This document shows, in pieces, positions 25,316 through 34,361 of a stretch of 62,886 bases of DNA. A model generated the notes under the pieces. It worked only from the letters and a program-made list of their open reading frames with translations. It ran no database searches and was not told the origin of the DNA. A program made the translations under genes and the position numbers. This DNA is from DATCZB01 sp035513215 (lineage in GTDB: Bacteria; Pseudomonadota; Gammaproteobacteria; Steroidobacterales; Rariloculaceae): NCBI GenBank assembly GCA_035513215.1, contig DATKCK010000109.1, positions 1-62,886 of the forward strand, given 5' to 3'. Positions within the stretch are counted from its first letter, which is position 1; each line of letters opens with the position of its first letter.

Positions 25316-26956
25316 CTAGCGGTAGAGCGGCATCAACGGGTCGCGGCCCTCTTCGGTCCCTTCGCGGCTCACGCTCTGCGTGGCACTGAGGAGCTCGGCG
25401 AGCTTACGTCCGCGCCAGGCATGCCCTTGCGGGCCATAGAGGGACGACTCGAGCGTCCTGATCTCCGCGGCCAGGGGATCGGCAAGCCGGCCGGCCAGCG
25501 CGCCCAGACTCAACGGGGGGTCGTCCGGGAATTGCCGCGCCGCCCACTCGAGCAGCAGATCCCGCGTCCGGGCGGCGTCGTCGACCCGGCAGGCGGCGAG
25601 CGCCTGCTTCAGCAGCGACCGCGCCGAAACCGCGCGCTCGGCCGGGCGCGGCCGAACGGACCGCCGCGTGGCGCGTCGCGAAAAAGCCCAGGCCGCGATC
25701 GTCAGAAGCCAGCCGGCGGCGAGCGCGCCGCTGACCCAGGGCCAGAAGCCCGGATCGGTTTCGACGACGGGCGCGGCCGCCGGCGTCGCCAGCGCCGCTG
25801 GCACGGTTTCGTCGCCGGGTTCGACCGGGATCGTCACCGCGTCGATGCGCGCGATCTCCCAGCGTCTTAAGTCGACGTTCCACCACGGCAGCTCGACCGG
25901 CGGAAACTCGACCGTGCCCGGCTGCTGGGCGATGACGGCAAAGCGCTCGGTGCGCCTGGCCTCGATGCCGGCATCGGTAAGCTCTCGGCTGAGCTCGGGC
26001 TGATCGGGATATTGCCTCAGGCCTTCGCCCTCGGCCAGGGCGAGCTCGGGCAGTTGCGTCTCGAGCACGCCTTCGGCCTGAACCGACACCTCGCGAGTAC
26101 GCGGCACGCCCTGCTCGAAGACATCCTCGCCGTCGTTCCATGCCTCCTCCAGCCTCAAGCTCCGCGCGGGCAGCCACACGGCATTCGGATGCGATGCCGG
26201 CGGCGCGACGGCCGGCAGCACGGTCAGCTCGACGACGTCCGAGCGAAGCACCTGCCGCCGCGAGAACCCGCGATTCGGGATCACGGTCGCTTCGTATTCG
26301 GCGGGCCCTATCCTGAGCATGCCCGTCGCCTGCGGAAAGACCGCGAATTTTCGCTCGCGCACCCGATAGACGCGGTCGCCGCGCACGGTCTGATACTCGC
26401 GATCGTTGCCGAGCTTTTCGGCGATCGCCTCGCCGCCCGCGATCGCGGTGGCCGGGAACGACTCGCGCCCCGTCGGAATGCCGATGAAAAAGCGCTGGGT
26501 ATAGATCACCTGACTCTGCACATAGGCTTCGTCGCGATCGAGCTCGACCTCGATGAAGATGTCGGCCGCGGCATCGGTGGCGGTCTCGGCCGGCAGGACC
26601 TCGACCTGCACCGGGTTCGAGAGCTCGCCGCCGAGCTCGATCGGCGGCAGCTCGAACTCGCCTGCGCCGCGCGGCATCAGCTCGACCGTCCATTCGGCGA
26701 CCTGGGTCGTCTGGCCGTTGACGATCTGAATGCTCTGCGAGGAACCGGAGCGCAGCACGTCGAACTCCCGCCCGAGGGCGCTCAAATCCGGGCGCCCGGA
26801 AAAGCGGCCCTCGACCCTGAGCACGTAGGTGAACGACTCGTTGGCCTGAATGCGGTCGCGATCGACGCTTGCGACGAGGCTCGCGTCCTGGGCGTAAGCC
26901 GCGACGATTGCGGCGAGGCTGACGAGGCAAAGCGCGAGGCGCCGCCGGAGGCTCAT
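25316..26956 (-). CDS. batD: BatD-like oxygen-tolerance protein
   Basis: A 546-aa protein with signal peptide (MSLRRRLALCLVSLAAIVAAYAQ), large periplasmic beta domains and a single C-terminal membrane helix (FWPWVSGALAAGWLLTIAAWAF) followed by a cytoplasmic helical tail. Conserved BatD-type parts are SVDRDRIQANESFTYVLRVEG, EYEATVIPNRG and FPPVELPWWNVD. I start at ATG 26954-26956, which overlaps the stop of the batB/C gene; frames upstream are noise. It is the last gene of the Bat operon. Bat proteins affect aerotolerance and envelope stress in Bacteroides, Leptospira and others; the exact job is not settled. Confidence 0.88.
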   Translation of the reverse strand: MSLRRRLALCLVSLAAIVAAYAQDASLVASVDRDRIQANESFTYVLRVEGRFSGRPDLSALGREFDVLRSGSSQSIQIVNGQTTQVAEWTVELMPRGAGEFELPPIELGGELSNPVQVEVLPAETATDAAADIFIEVELDRDEAYVQSQVIYTQRFFIGIPTGRESFPATAIAGGEAIAEKLGNDREYQTVRGDRVYRVRERKFAVFPQATGMLRIGPAEYEATVIPNRGFSRRQVLRSDVVELTVLPAVAPPASHPNAVWLPARSLRLEEAWNDGEDVFEQGVPRTREVSVQAEGVLETQLPELALAEGEGLRQYPDQPELSRELTDAGIEARRTERFAVIAQQPGTVEFPPVELPWWNVDLRRWEIARIDAVTIPVEPGDETVPAALATPAAAPVVETDPGFWPWVSGALAAGWLLTIAAWAFSRRATRRSVRPRPAERAVSARSLLKQALAACRVDDAARTRDLLLEWAARQFPDDPPLSLGALAGRLADPLAAEIRTLESSLYGPQGHAWRGRKLAELLSATQSVSREGTEEGRDPLMPLYR

Positions 26957-28752
26957 CACCAGGGCTCCACCGAGTCGCCGGGCCAGATGCGATTGCCGTC
27001 CTGATCGACGCCGAGCTGCTGGTACTGGTAGAGGAACTTGCGCCTGAGCAGCCCGCCCGGGTCCTGCGGAATTCGCCTTAACCACTGCTCGGCCGCCTGC
27101 TCCGATGCCCAGTCCTCGACGTCCTCGAGCGTCGCCGCCTGCAGCGATTCTGATCCGGTTTGCTGATTCTCGCCCTCGGCGTCGTCGGGCGCTGGGCCGT
27201 CCTCCGGCGACTCGCCGGGATCGGTGCCCCGTCGATCCTCGTTCGAGGCCTGCGGCTGTCCCTGATTGTCCTGGCCGCCGGAGCTCTCGGCCTGTTGCTG
27301 CTGCTCGCCCTGGTCGCCCTGCTCCTGCTGCTGACCGGCACCCGACTGCGGCTCTTCGGACTGGCCCTGCTGGTCCTGCTGCTGTTGCTGCTGCTCGAGC
27401 AGGTCGGCGATCAGGTCGCGATTGAATATTGCGTCCTCGTGATCGGCATCGAGCGCAAGGGCAGCGTCGTAGGCGTCGACGGCTTCGGCGAGCTTGCCGG
27501 CACGAGCGAGCGCGTTACCGCGGTTGTAGTGCGCATCCGGGGTATCGAAACCCGAAAGCGCCGCCGCGCTCGCGTCGAACTCACCGGCCCGGTATCGGGC
27601 GACGGCCAGCCATTCGGGATCCTTGAACAGCGATGCCGCCTCGCCGGGCACATCGCGCTCCATCGCGCGGCGGCCCTGCTGGTCCCGGTTGAGCCACAGA
27701 TCGCTCCACTCGAACGCTTCGGCCCTCGGCGCCGGCAGCGCGATCGCGGCTACGAGGACATAGACCCAGCCGCGGCGGAAGCCGAGCGCGACGAGGGGCA
27801 GCAGCGCGAGGCAGAGCCAGATGCCCTGGTCGCGCCAGATATCGACCTCGCGCTGGTCGTCCTCGGCGCCGACGGCCGCGCGGCCGGTCGAATCATCGGG
27901 AAAAAGCCGATCGAGATCCGTGTCGCCGAGCGAGAGCCGGGCGAACCGGCCGCCGCCGGCCTCTGCGAGGCGCCTGAGATTATCGACGTTGAGCTGCGGC
28001 ACGACGACCTGGCCGCGGTCGTCGGTCACGAAGCCGCCGCCGAGCTCCGGGATCGGCCCGCCCTCGTCCGTGCCGACGGCCAGCACGCTGGTCGTAATGC
28101 CGCGGCTTTCGAGCGCTGCGGCGACCCGAAACGATTCCGGCGAGGCGATCGCGTCGGTGATGACGAGAATCTCGCCGGCCGCGACGCCGGTCCGGGACAA
28201 AAGCTCGGCGGACTTCTCGAGTCCGACCTCGATCAGGCTGCCCTGACTCGGCATGATGTCCGTGCTGAGCGCATTGACGAGCGATGCGATCGTTCGCGTG
28301 TCGGTCGTCAACGGCGTCACCGTGAATGCGTTGGCCGTGAAGGCGACGAGCGCCGTCTGACCGCTCTTGCGCCGCTCGAGCAGATCGAGCAGCTTGATCC
28401 GCGCGCGCGCAAGCCGCGAAGGCGCGACGTCGGTCGCATCCATGGACCGTGACAGATCGATCGCGACGACGATCGATTCGTCCGAGCGAAACGCCGGGAC
28501 GGGCTGCCGGTCCCAGGCGGGCCCCGCGAGCGCGAGCGTCGCGATGACGGCGGCGGCGAGCGCGGCGAGCAGCGGCCAGCGACGCTGGGCGACGGCGCCG
28601 CCGTCGCTCAAAACGTAGGGCTGCAGGGCCCTGTCGACGACGGCGCGCCAGCCGCTCACGCCGCCGGCGCCCGTGCCGATGCGCCATGCCGCGAACAGAG
28701 CGACGGGCAGGAGCAAAAGCCACAGCGGTCTCAGGAAATGAAACTCAGGCAT
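26956..28752 (-). CDS. batB: BatB/BatC fusion: VWA membrane protein with TPR and Gln-rich tail
   Basis: A 598-aa protein. Two N-terminal membrane segments (LWLLLLPVALFAAW, WPLLAALAAAVIATLALAG) precede a von Willebrand A domain with MIDAS motif AIDLSRSMDATD; a further membrane segment lies near IWLCLALLPLVALG. The C-terminal half has a TPR pair (AHYNRGNALARAGKLAEAVD, AALALDADHEDAIFNRDLI), as in BatC, followed by a low-complexity Gln/Glu/Gly-rich region with a run of Q. BatB and BatC are separate genes in some bacteria and fused here. Overlaps batA by 8 bases. Confidence 0.88.
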   Translation of the reverse strand: MPEFHFLRPLWLLLLPVALFAAWRIGTGAGGVSGWRAVVDRALQPYVLSDGGAVAQRRWPLLAALAAAVIATLALAGPAWDRQPVPAFRSDESIVVAIDLSRSMDATDVAPSRLARARIKLLDLLERRKSGQTALVAFTANAFTVTPLTTDTRTIASLVNALSTDIMPSQGSLIEVGLEKSAELLSRTGVAAGEILVITDAIASPESFRVAAALESRGITTSVLAVGTDEGGPIPELGGGFVTDDRGQVVVPQLNVDNLRRLAEAGGGRFARLSLGDTDLDRLFPDDSTGRAAVGAEDDQREVDIWRDQGIWLCLALLPLVALGFRRGWVYVLVAAIALPAPRAEAFEWSDLWLNRDQQGRRAMERDVPGEAASLFKDPEWLAVARYRAGEFDASAAALSGFDTPDAHYNRGNALARAGKLAEAVDAYDAALALDADHEDAIFNRDLIADLLEQQQQQQDQQGQSEEPQSGAGQQQEQGDQGEQQQQAESSGGQDNQGQPQASNEDRRGTDPGESPEDGPAPDDAEGENQQTGSESLQAATLEDVEDWASEQAAEQWLRRIPQDPGGLLRRKFLYQYQQLGVDQDGNRIWPGDSVEPW

Positions 28753-29764
28753 CGCCGTTCGTCCCTCGCGCCGGGCGCCCGGGCACCGCGGTCATGACCA
28801 GCGCGGCGAGCGCCAGCGCGAATGCGGCCCCGAGTGGCCAGTGGAAAAGCTCGGTGACGGGGCGAAAACCCGACTCCTCGGACTCGGCGGGCTCGAGCTC
28901 GTCGAGGATCGCATAGATCTCGGCGAGCTCCTCGGTGTCTCGCGCGCGGAAGTATCGCCCGCCCGTCGATTCGGCAATGGCCGAAAGCACCGCCTCGTCG
29001 AGATCGGCCGAAGGATTGATCTGCCGCTCGCCGAAGAGCGTCCGCACCGTCATCGAGTCGGCGCCGACGCCAATCGTATAGATGACCATCGAGCGCGCGG
29101 CCGCGAGCTCCGCCGCCTTGAGCGGGTCGACCTCGCCGGCCGTGTTCGCGCCGTCGGTCAGAAGAATCAGCACGCGCCGCCCGTCCAGCACTCCAGCGTC
29201 CTCTAGTGTGCGTATCGCCAACCCGATCGCGTCGCCGATCGCGGTTTCCTTGCCGGCGAGGCCGATGGCGGACTCGAGCAGCAGCGCGCGGACTGTCTCG
29301 CGATCGAAGGTCAAAGGAGTCTGGAGATAGGCCTCGCGCCCAAACAATATCAGTCCGACGCGGTCGCCGACGCGCTCTCCGATGAATTCCTCGGCGACGG
29401 CCTTCGTCGCCGTCAGCCGATCGACGGGCGATCCTGCGAGCACGAAATCCTGCTCCTCCATGCTGCCGGAGAGATCGACCGCGAGCAGCAGGTCGCGGCC
29501 GCTGACCGGCAGCGCGAGCGACTCGCCGACGTGCTCGGGCCTCGCCGCGGCAAGCACGACAAGCGTCCAGATCGCCCAGAGCCATATCGCGGCCCGGCCG
29601 CGCCGACTCGCGGCGCGCCCGGTGGCGACGAGGCCGGCGAGCGGGCTTGCCGGCGGCACGTCGAGCGCGGCACCCCGATCGAGCTTCTGCGGGCTCGTCA
29701 GGCGCCTGACTAGCCACGGCACCGGCAGCGCCAGCAGCATCCACCACCACTGAAGCGTCCACAT
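28745..29764 (-). CDS. batA: BatA-like VWA domain membrane protein
   Basis: A 339-aa protein with membrane segments near the N-terminus (WWWMLLALPVPWLV and AIWLWAIWTLVVLAAA) and one at the C-terminus (PLGAAFALALAALVM). The VWA domain between them has an intact MIDAS: AVDLSGSMEEQD, the second Thr region PLTFDRETVR, and LTDGANTAGEVD. It should bind a metal-dependent protein partner in the periplasm, and probably works with the BatB/C protein next to it. Starts 3 bases after the stop of the DUF4381 gene. Confidence 0.88.
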   Translation of the reverse strand: MWTLQWWWMLLALPVPWLVRRLTSPQKLDRGAALDVPPASPLAGLVATGRAASRRGRAAIWLWAIWTLVVLAAARPEHVGESLALPVSGRDLLLAVDLSGSMEEQDFVLAGSPVDRLTATKAVAEEFIGERVGDRVGLILFGREAYLQTPLTFDRETVRALLLESAIGLAGKETAIGDAIGLAIRTLEDAGVLDGRRVLILLTDGANTAGEVDPLKAAELAAARSMVIYTIGVGADSMTVRTLFGERQINPSADLDEAVLSAIAESTGGRYFRARDTEELAEIYAILDELEPAESEESGFRPVTELFHWPLGAAFALALAALVMTAVPGRPARGTNGDA

Positions 29765-29767
29765 AGC

Positions 29768-30253
29768 CTACGTCTCCGGCGGGCGCTGCGCCCGCACCCA
29801 ATCGAGGCAAAGCGAGTTCAGCGCCCCGACATCGCCGGCACTGACTCGCTCGGCCGGCGCATACGGACCATAAATCAGCACGCGCCCGATGCCGGCCGAG
29901 AACTCGTCACGTGCCCAGCGTCGATCGAGAAACTGGAGCCATTGCTCGCCCGTGAGCCCGGCCGCCTTTCTCGAATCGTCGATCGACATCGTGAAGCGGC
30001 GCAGAATCATCGAGATGCGCTGAATGCAGGTGACCGGCGGCGCACCTTCAGCGAGAGCGCGCGCGACGGCCTTCAAGCCCCGGATCGCGGCGCGCTCGCG
30101 GAAACGACGCCGGTAGACGAGCCCGGCGATCAGGGCGAGAACGGCAAGCGCGGCGAGCAGAATCCACCAGCCATAGGCCGGCGGCCACCAGGCGATCGCC
30201 GCCGGCAAATGGATGTCGCGCAACGGAAGCTGACTGACGTCGATCGGGTTCAT
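29768..30253 (-). CDS. DUF4381 membrane protein of the Bat operon
   Basis: A 161-aa single-pass membrane protein: LPLRDIHLPAAIAWWPPAYG then WWILLAALAVLALIAGLVYR, followed by a basic cytoplasmic helical domain with GLTGEQWLQFLDRRW. This order is characteristic of DUF4381 genes found between DUF58 and BatA genes. The ATG at 30251-30253 overlaps the DUF58 stop (ATGA). Role unknown; likely a component of the same complex. Confidence 0.83.
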   Translation of the reverse strand: MNPIDVSQLPLRDIHLPAAIAWWPPAYGWWILLAALAVLALIAGLVYRRRFRERAAIRGLKAVARALAEGAPPVTCIQRISMILRRFTMSIDDSRKAAGLTGEQWLQFLDRRWARDEFSAGIGRVLIYGPYAPAERVSAGDVGALNSLCLDWVRAQRPPET

Positions 30254-31179
30254 CGCCTTGCAAACTGCCTCGGCAGCAGCGCCGCCGGATCGTCGTTGCT
30301 CGTGCAGTCGACGAGACGGACGCCCGGCAGGCGCGCAAGGCCCTGGAGCCGTGCCCGCCTGTCCTCGAAAGCCTGCCGGTAACGCTCTCTCGTTCGCATG
30401 TCGCTCGTATCGACCGTATGAACGCGGTCGCCCACATGAATTCGATACTCTCCGGGTGGCGGCAGTTCCGCTTCGACCGGATCGTAGATATGCAGCAACT
30501 GCACGTCGCAATGGCTCGCGAGCTCCCGGATCAGGCGCTCCCATTCGGATTCGAGACCGGTGAAATCGCTGAAGAGAAACACGAGGCTACCCGGGCGCGC
30601 GACGCGGGTCATGCGCTTGAGCGCATGCAGGGCCGCGCCCGCGTCGCCGGCGGACGTCTCGCCCGACCATGCCCGGCTCGCGACGATGAGCTGCAGCAGC
30701 CTGAGGGCGGCGCGGCGGCCGAGTCGGGGCCTTAGCTCCTCGTGCTCCGACTCGCCGAAAACGAGCCCGCCGAGCTGATCGCCGTTGGCAACGGCGCTCC
30801 AGGTGATCAGGGCCGCCGCTCTCGCGGCCACGACCGACTTGTAGGCGCCGCGCGTCGCGAACATCATCGTCCGGCGCAGGTCGAGCCACAGTATGACCGG
30901 GCGGTTGCGCTCCTCGCGGAAGACCTTCGTATGCGGCTTGCCGGTTCGCGCTGTGACGCGCCAGTCGATGGTTCTCAGGTCATCGCCCTCCTGATAAGGG
31001 CGGGACTCGTCGAACTCGACGCCGCGCCCCTTGAAAGGCGACAGGTGACCGCCGGCCGCATAGGCCCGAACGCGCGGTGCCGACAGCTTGATCATCTCGC
31101 CGACGGCCCTGAGCTGAATCAGCTCCCGCAGATTGACGGCGGTCGGATGCCGGCGTGAAGGCTCGGGTCGCGCGCTCAT
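30250..31179 (-). CDS. DUF58 protein of the MoxR/Bat operon
   Basis: A 309-aa cytoplasmic protein with GRGVEFDESRPYQEGDDLRT, IDWRVTARTGKPHTKVFREE and RNRPVILWLDLRRTMMF, the hallmarks of DUF58, whose C-terminal part has a VWA-like fold (LVFLFSDFTGLE). I start at ATG 31177-31179 (MSARPEPSRRHP), which overlaps the moxR stop (TAATG). DUF58 proteins nearly always sit after moxR, and are thought to be partners or targets of the MoxR chaperone. Confidence 0.87.
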   Translation of the reverse strand: MSARPEPSRRHPTAVNLRELIQLRAVGEMIKLSAPRVRAYAAGGHLSPFKGRGVEFDESRPYQEGDDLRTIDWRVTARTGKPHTKVFREERNRPVILWLDLRRTMMFATRGAYKSVVAARAAALITWSAVANGDQLGGLVFGESEHEELRPRLGRRAALRLLQLIVASRAWSGETSAGDAGAALHALKRMTRVARPGSLVFLFSDFTGLESEWERLIRELASHCDVQLLHIYDPVEAELPPPGEYRIHVGDRVHTVDTSDMRTRERYRQAFEDRRARLQGLARLPGVRLVDCTSNDDPAALLPRQFARR

Positions 31180-32153
31180 TACGGCACCCCGACGCGCTCC
31201 AATATCGTGTCGACGATCTCGTCGGCCGAGCGCCCGGCGGCTTCGGCCTCGAAGCTCAGAAGCACTCTGTGTCGCAACACGTCGTGCGCGACGGTCTGCA
31301 CGTCCTCGGGCGTCACGAAATCGCGCCCGCTGAGCCAGGCGTGGGCGCGCGCCGAACGATCGAGCGCGATCGTCGCCCGCGGGCTCGCGCCCCATTGAAG
31401 CGTGTCGGCCAGGTCGTCGCCGTAGCGCTCCGGCTTGCGCGTCGCGAGCACGACCTGAACGATGTATTCCTCGAGCGGCTCGGCGAGATGCGTCTCGAGC
31501 GCCTCCAGACGCGCGGCCATGACCTCCTTTTGCGTCAGCAGCTCGGGCGCCGCGAACAGCTCCTTCTCGGACGCCGATCGTTTCTGCTCGGCGCGATTGA
31601 GCGCGAGGATCGCGCGCTCACCCGCCGCATCCGGGTAGTCGACGAGCACGTGCAGCAGAAAGCGGTCGAGCTGGGCCTCGGGAAGCGGATAGGTCCCTTC
31701 CTGCTCGATCGGGTTCTGCGTCGCCATGACGAGGAAGAGCTCGGGCAGCGGATAGGTCACCAAGCCGACCGTGATCTGGCGCTCGCCCATGGCTTCGAGC
31801 AGTGCCGACTGCACTTTGGCCGGCGCCCGGTTGACCTCGTCGGCCAGAACGAGGTTATGAAATAGCGGCCCCTTGCGAAACACGAAGCTGCCGTCCTGCG
31901 GCCGGTAGATCTCCGTGCCGGTCAGATCGGCGGGCAACAGATCCGGCGTGAACTGAAGCCGGTGAAAGTCGCCCTCGACGCTCGCGCTCAAGACCTTGAT
32001 CGCGCGCGTCTTGGCGAGCCCCGGCGCACCCTCGACGAGCAGATGGCCGTCGCAGAGCAGGGCGGTCAGCATGCGATTGAGCAGGTGCTCCTGGCCGACG
32101 ACCAGGGACTTCAGGTGCGACTCGAGCCGCAGGAACTTTTCCTGTAGGGACAT
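31179..32153 (-). CDS. moxR: MoxR-family AAA+ ATPase
   Basis: A 324-aa AAA+ protein: Walker A EGAPGLAKTRAIK, Walker B LVLADEVNRAP, sensor 1 MATQNPIEQEGTYPLPEAQL, arginine finger region DRFLLHVLVDYP, and a C-terminal lid (GASPRATIALDRSARAHAWL). MoxR ATPases act as chaperones for metal-cofactor or VWA-domain proteins; the VWA proteins encoded downstream are natural clients. First gene of a six-gene minus-strand operon ending with batD. Confidence 0.92.
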   Translation of the reverse strand: MSLQEKFLRLESHLKSLVVGQEHLLNRMLTALLCDGHLLVEGAPGLAKTRAIKVLSASVEGDFHRLQFTPDLLPADLTGTEIYRPQDGSFVFRKGPLFHNLVLADEVNRAPAKVQSALLEAMGERQITVGLVTYPLPELFLVMATQNPIEQEGTYPLPEAQLDRFLLHVLVDYPDAAGERAILALNRAEQKRSASEKELFAAPELLTQKEVMAARLEALETHLAEPLEEYIVQVVLATRKPERYGDDLADTLQWGASPRATIALDRSARAHAWLSGRDFVTPEDVQTVAHDVLRHRVLLSFEAEAAGRSADEIVDTILERVGVP

Positions 32154-32243
32154 CAGGCTACGGATTCAGGGAAACCCGCGCATTCTAGCGGCCGCGATAT
32201 GGCGGAGCCAGAAACCCCGGCCAGCATTAATCCGCCGTAATCT

Positions 32244-33101
32244 TCAGCGCCGCCGGCGAATCGACCGCCCGCCGCCGCTGACGCCGATCGGTCCGCGCTC
32301 GACGTAGAGCTGCATGCGCTGGCCGTCGCGAATGACATCGACGGCCACGGTCTCGCCGGGCCGCCCCTCGTAGGTCAGGCCGGTGAGCTCGTTCATGTCG
32401 AATACGCGCCGGCCGTCGTACGCGACGATCTGATCGCCCGGCCGAATGCCGGCGGCCTCGGCCGGAGAGTTCGTCAGCACGTCGCGAATGTTGATCGAGG
32501 TCGGGCGCCCCATGCCCTCGAGATACTTCTCGTAGTCGGCATCGCCGAGCTCCTCGCGCATGAGCTGCGATGCGTTGAGCGCCGCCACCTCTTCGGCCGA
32601 CGCGCCGTTCTGCGTCGCCTCGTAGCGGGCCTGAAGCGCCTGCATTGCGAGCTCGTCCTCGCGGTCGAGAATCCACTGCGCGCGATCGGGCGAGAAACCG
32701 GCGTCGACGAAACGGTCGATCCGGCGCTGCTCGAAGACGCTTTCGTCGAAGTTGCCGCCGCTCCGAAACGCCTCCGTGCTGTCGCGCAGCGCTTGCAGCC
32801 GTTGTGCGTCGGATCCGGCGAGCGCCGGGAAACGCTCGCCCGCATCGGAACCGTCGTCGCCCTGCGCCTCCGGCTCGGCGAGGCTCGCTCTGAGATCGGC
32901 GAGCTCCTCGGCCAGCAACTGCCTCTCGTAACGCTCGAACGCGAGCTCGGTCGCGAGCGCGGCTAGTCTTCGCTCGAGCGGCGCCTCGGCCTCGGCCGCC
33001 GGGCCGAGCCTCGGGTCGTCCGCCGGATCGCCGCCGATCCGCCAGTAGGCGAACCCGGCGCCCACGGCGATTCCGATCGCAAGATATGCCGCGAATCTCA
33101 T
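32244..33101 (-). CDS. PDZ-domain protein with N-terminal anchor
   Basis: A 285-aa protein. The ATG at 33099-33101 is preceded by GGAGG at a good distance, so I prefer it to an upstream start. One N-terminal membrane or signal segment (FAAYLAIGIAVGAGFAYW), then a charged coiled coil (LERRLAALATELAFERYERQ), a helical region with FVDAGFSPDRAQWILDREDE, and a C-terminal PDZ domain (DVLTNSPAEAAGIRPGDQIV, RVFDMNELTGL). It has no protease domain. Probably a periplasmic adaptor; partner not known. It follows the MoxR operon by about 150 bases. Confidence 0.75.
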   Translation of the reverse strand: MRFAAYLAIGIAVGAGFAYWRIGGDPADDPRLGPAAEAEAPLERRLAALATELAFERYERQLLAEELADLRASLAEPEAQGDDGSDAGERFPALAGSDAQRLQALRDSTEAFRSGGNFDESVFEQRRIDRFVDAGFSPDRAQWILDREDELAMQALQARYEATQNGASAEEVAALNASQLMREELGDADYEKYLEGMGRPTSINIRDVLTNSPAEAAGIRPGDQIVAYDGRRVFDMNELTGLTYEGRPGETVAVDVIRDGQRMQLYVERGPIGVSGGGRSIRRRR

Positions 33102-33269
33102 CGTCGCCGCCTCCGCCAAGTCGTTACCGTCAACGCTATTCCTATCATAGTCGCCTGAACCGCGCGTTAACCGGCCGCTTGAGAATTGCAGAGATTCCCG
33201 CCGCCCGGGAGCTTTTGCGGCCGGCTCGGCGGTCGCGGGCTCGGCGGAGGCGGGCCCGGCGGACGAGCG

Positions 33270-34193
33270 TCAGAGCCCGACGCGGAGAATGACGGGCGGC
33301 TCGTCGTCGTTGAAATGCGGCTGCACGACGTGGATATCGTCGTCGACGGCGGCGCCCGTGGTCGCCTGTCCTTCGAAGCCGGCCTCGCCGACGAGCTCGG
33401 CCGTGCGCCAGCCGTCATCGCTGGCGTAGGCCAGAGCGCTGCTGGTGCTGTTCGAGACGACGACGAGCAGACCGCCCGCGGACCAGACGAGCCCGTCGGC
33501 GCCCGTTGCGGGCTCCGAGAGCTGGATCGGCTGCGCGCTCGCGGGATCGTCGAGCGGAATTCGATAGAGCAGCCCCTGGCCGCCGATTGCGACGACGATC
33601 AGAAAGCCGTCGTCGTGATGCACGATGCCGTTCAGGCCGAGACCGGTCGTCGGCTCGAAGCGATAGAGCACCGAGGCCCGATAATCGGCGTCGACGCGGT
33701 AGACGACGTTCGTCCAGGTGTCCGTCAGATAGGCGTTGCCCGCGTCGTCGACGGTGACGTCGTTGGCGAAGACGATGCTCTCGTCGTCGCCGCCGGCGAC
33801 CGCGCCGAGGTCGACCATCGCGATTCTCTCTCCGGTCGACAATCGGTAGACGCCGAGCTTCGCGATCCCGGGACCTTCACCACCGAAGACGGAGCGATCG
33901 GAATTGGCGACGAGCAGCCTGTCCCGGGGCTCGTCGGCCTCGATGCCGACCGACGAGACGAGCTCCTCGTCGACGACGAAAGCCGTGAGCGTTCCGTCGG
34001 TCGCGACTTCGTAGATCGTGCCGTCGACCAGGGAGCCGGTCAGGATCCGGCGCTGCACGGTATCGAACTCGATGCCTTCCGGGATGAAACCGCCTCGTTC
34101 CATGACGATGCGAGCCGGAATGCGTCCGCCGCCGACCGTCGCGCAACCGGCAACGGCGAGGCCAAGACCAAGGACGATCAATCTCGAACGCAT
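33270..34193 (-). CDS. SMP-30/gluconolactonase-like beta-propeller lipoprotein
   Basis: A 307-aa lipoprotein: MRSRLIVLGLGLAVAGC is a signal peptide with lipobox. The body has propeller-like repeats such as FIPEGIEFDTVQRRILTGSL, IVFANDVTVDDAGNAYLTDT and GLGLNGIVHHDDGFLIVVA, where the acidic and Asn residues resemble the metal site of SMP-30-type lactonases. Lipid anchoring and a role in lactone or sugar-acid hydrolysis are inferences; it could also be a non-enzymatic propeller. Confidence 0.72.
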   Translation of the reverse strand: MRSRLIVLGLGLAVAGCATVGGGRIPARIVMERGGFIPEGIEFDTVQRRILTGSLVDGTIYEVATDGTLTAFVVDEELVSSVGIEADEPRDRLLVANSDRSVFGGEGPGIAKLGVYRLSTGERIAMVDLGAVAGGDDESIVFANDVTVDDAGNAYLTDTWTNVVYRVDADYRASVLYRFEPTTGLGLNGIVHHDDGFLIVVAIGGQGLLYRIPLDDPASAQPIQLSEPATGADGLVWSAGGLLVVVSNSTSSALAYASDDGWRTAELVGEAGFEGQATTGAAVDDDIHVVQPHFNDDEPPVILRVGL

Positions 34194-34361
34194 CGGAACG
34201 GCTCCTTGAGCTGCGTATTCATCGGCCGACGAATTCTAACCGCTCGGGTCCCCACGAGGCAGCGACGCGCGGATTGAGCTCAGCAAGCAGCACGGCGCGC
34301 CCGGCGTTTCCGGCAGGCCGGCGCCGCCTGAGCGCGCCTGCCAAGCTGTTATGCTTGCGCC

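Noticed and set aside
27290..27420. Apparent CTG/CAG microsatellite
   Set aside because: It is in-frame coding for the Gln-rich tail of the BatB/C protein, and the units are mixed rather than a pure tandem array.
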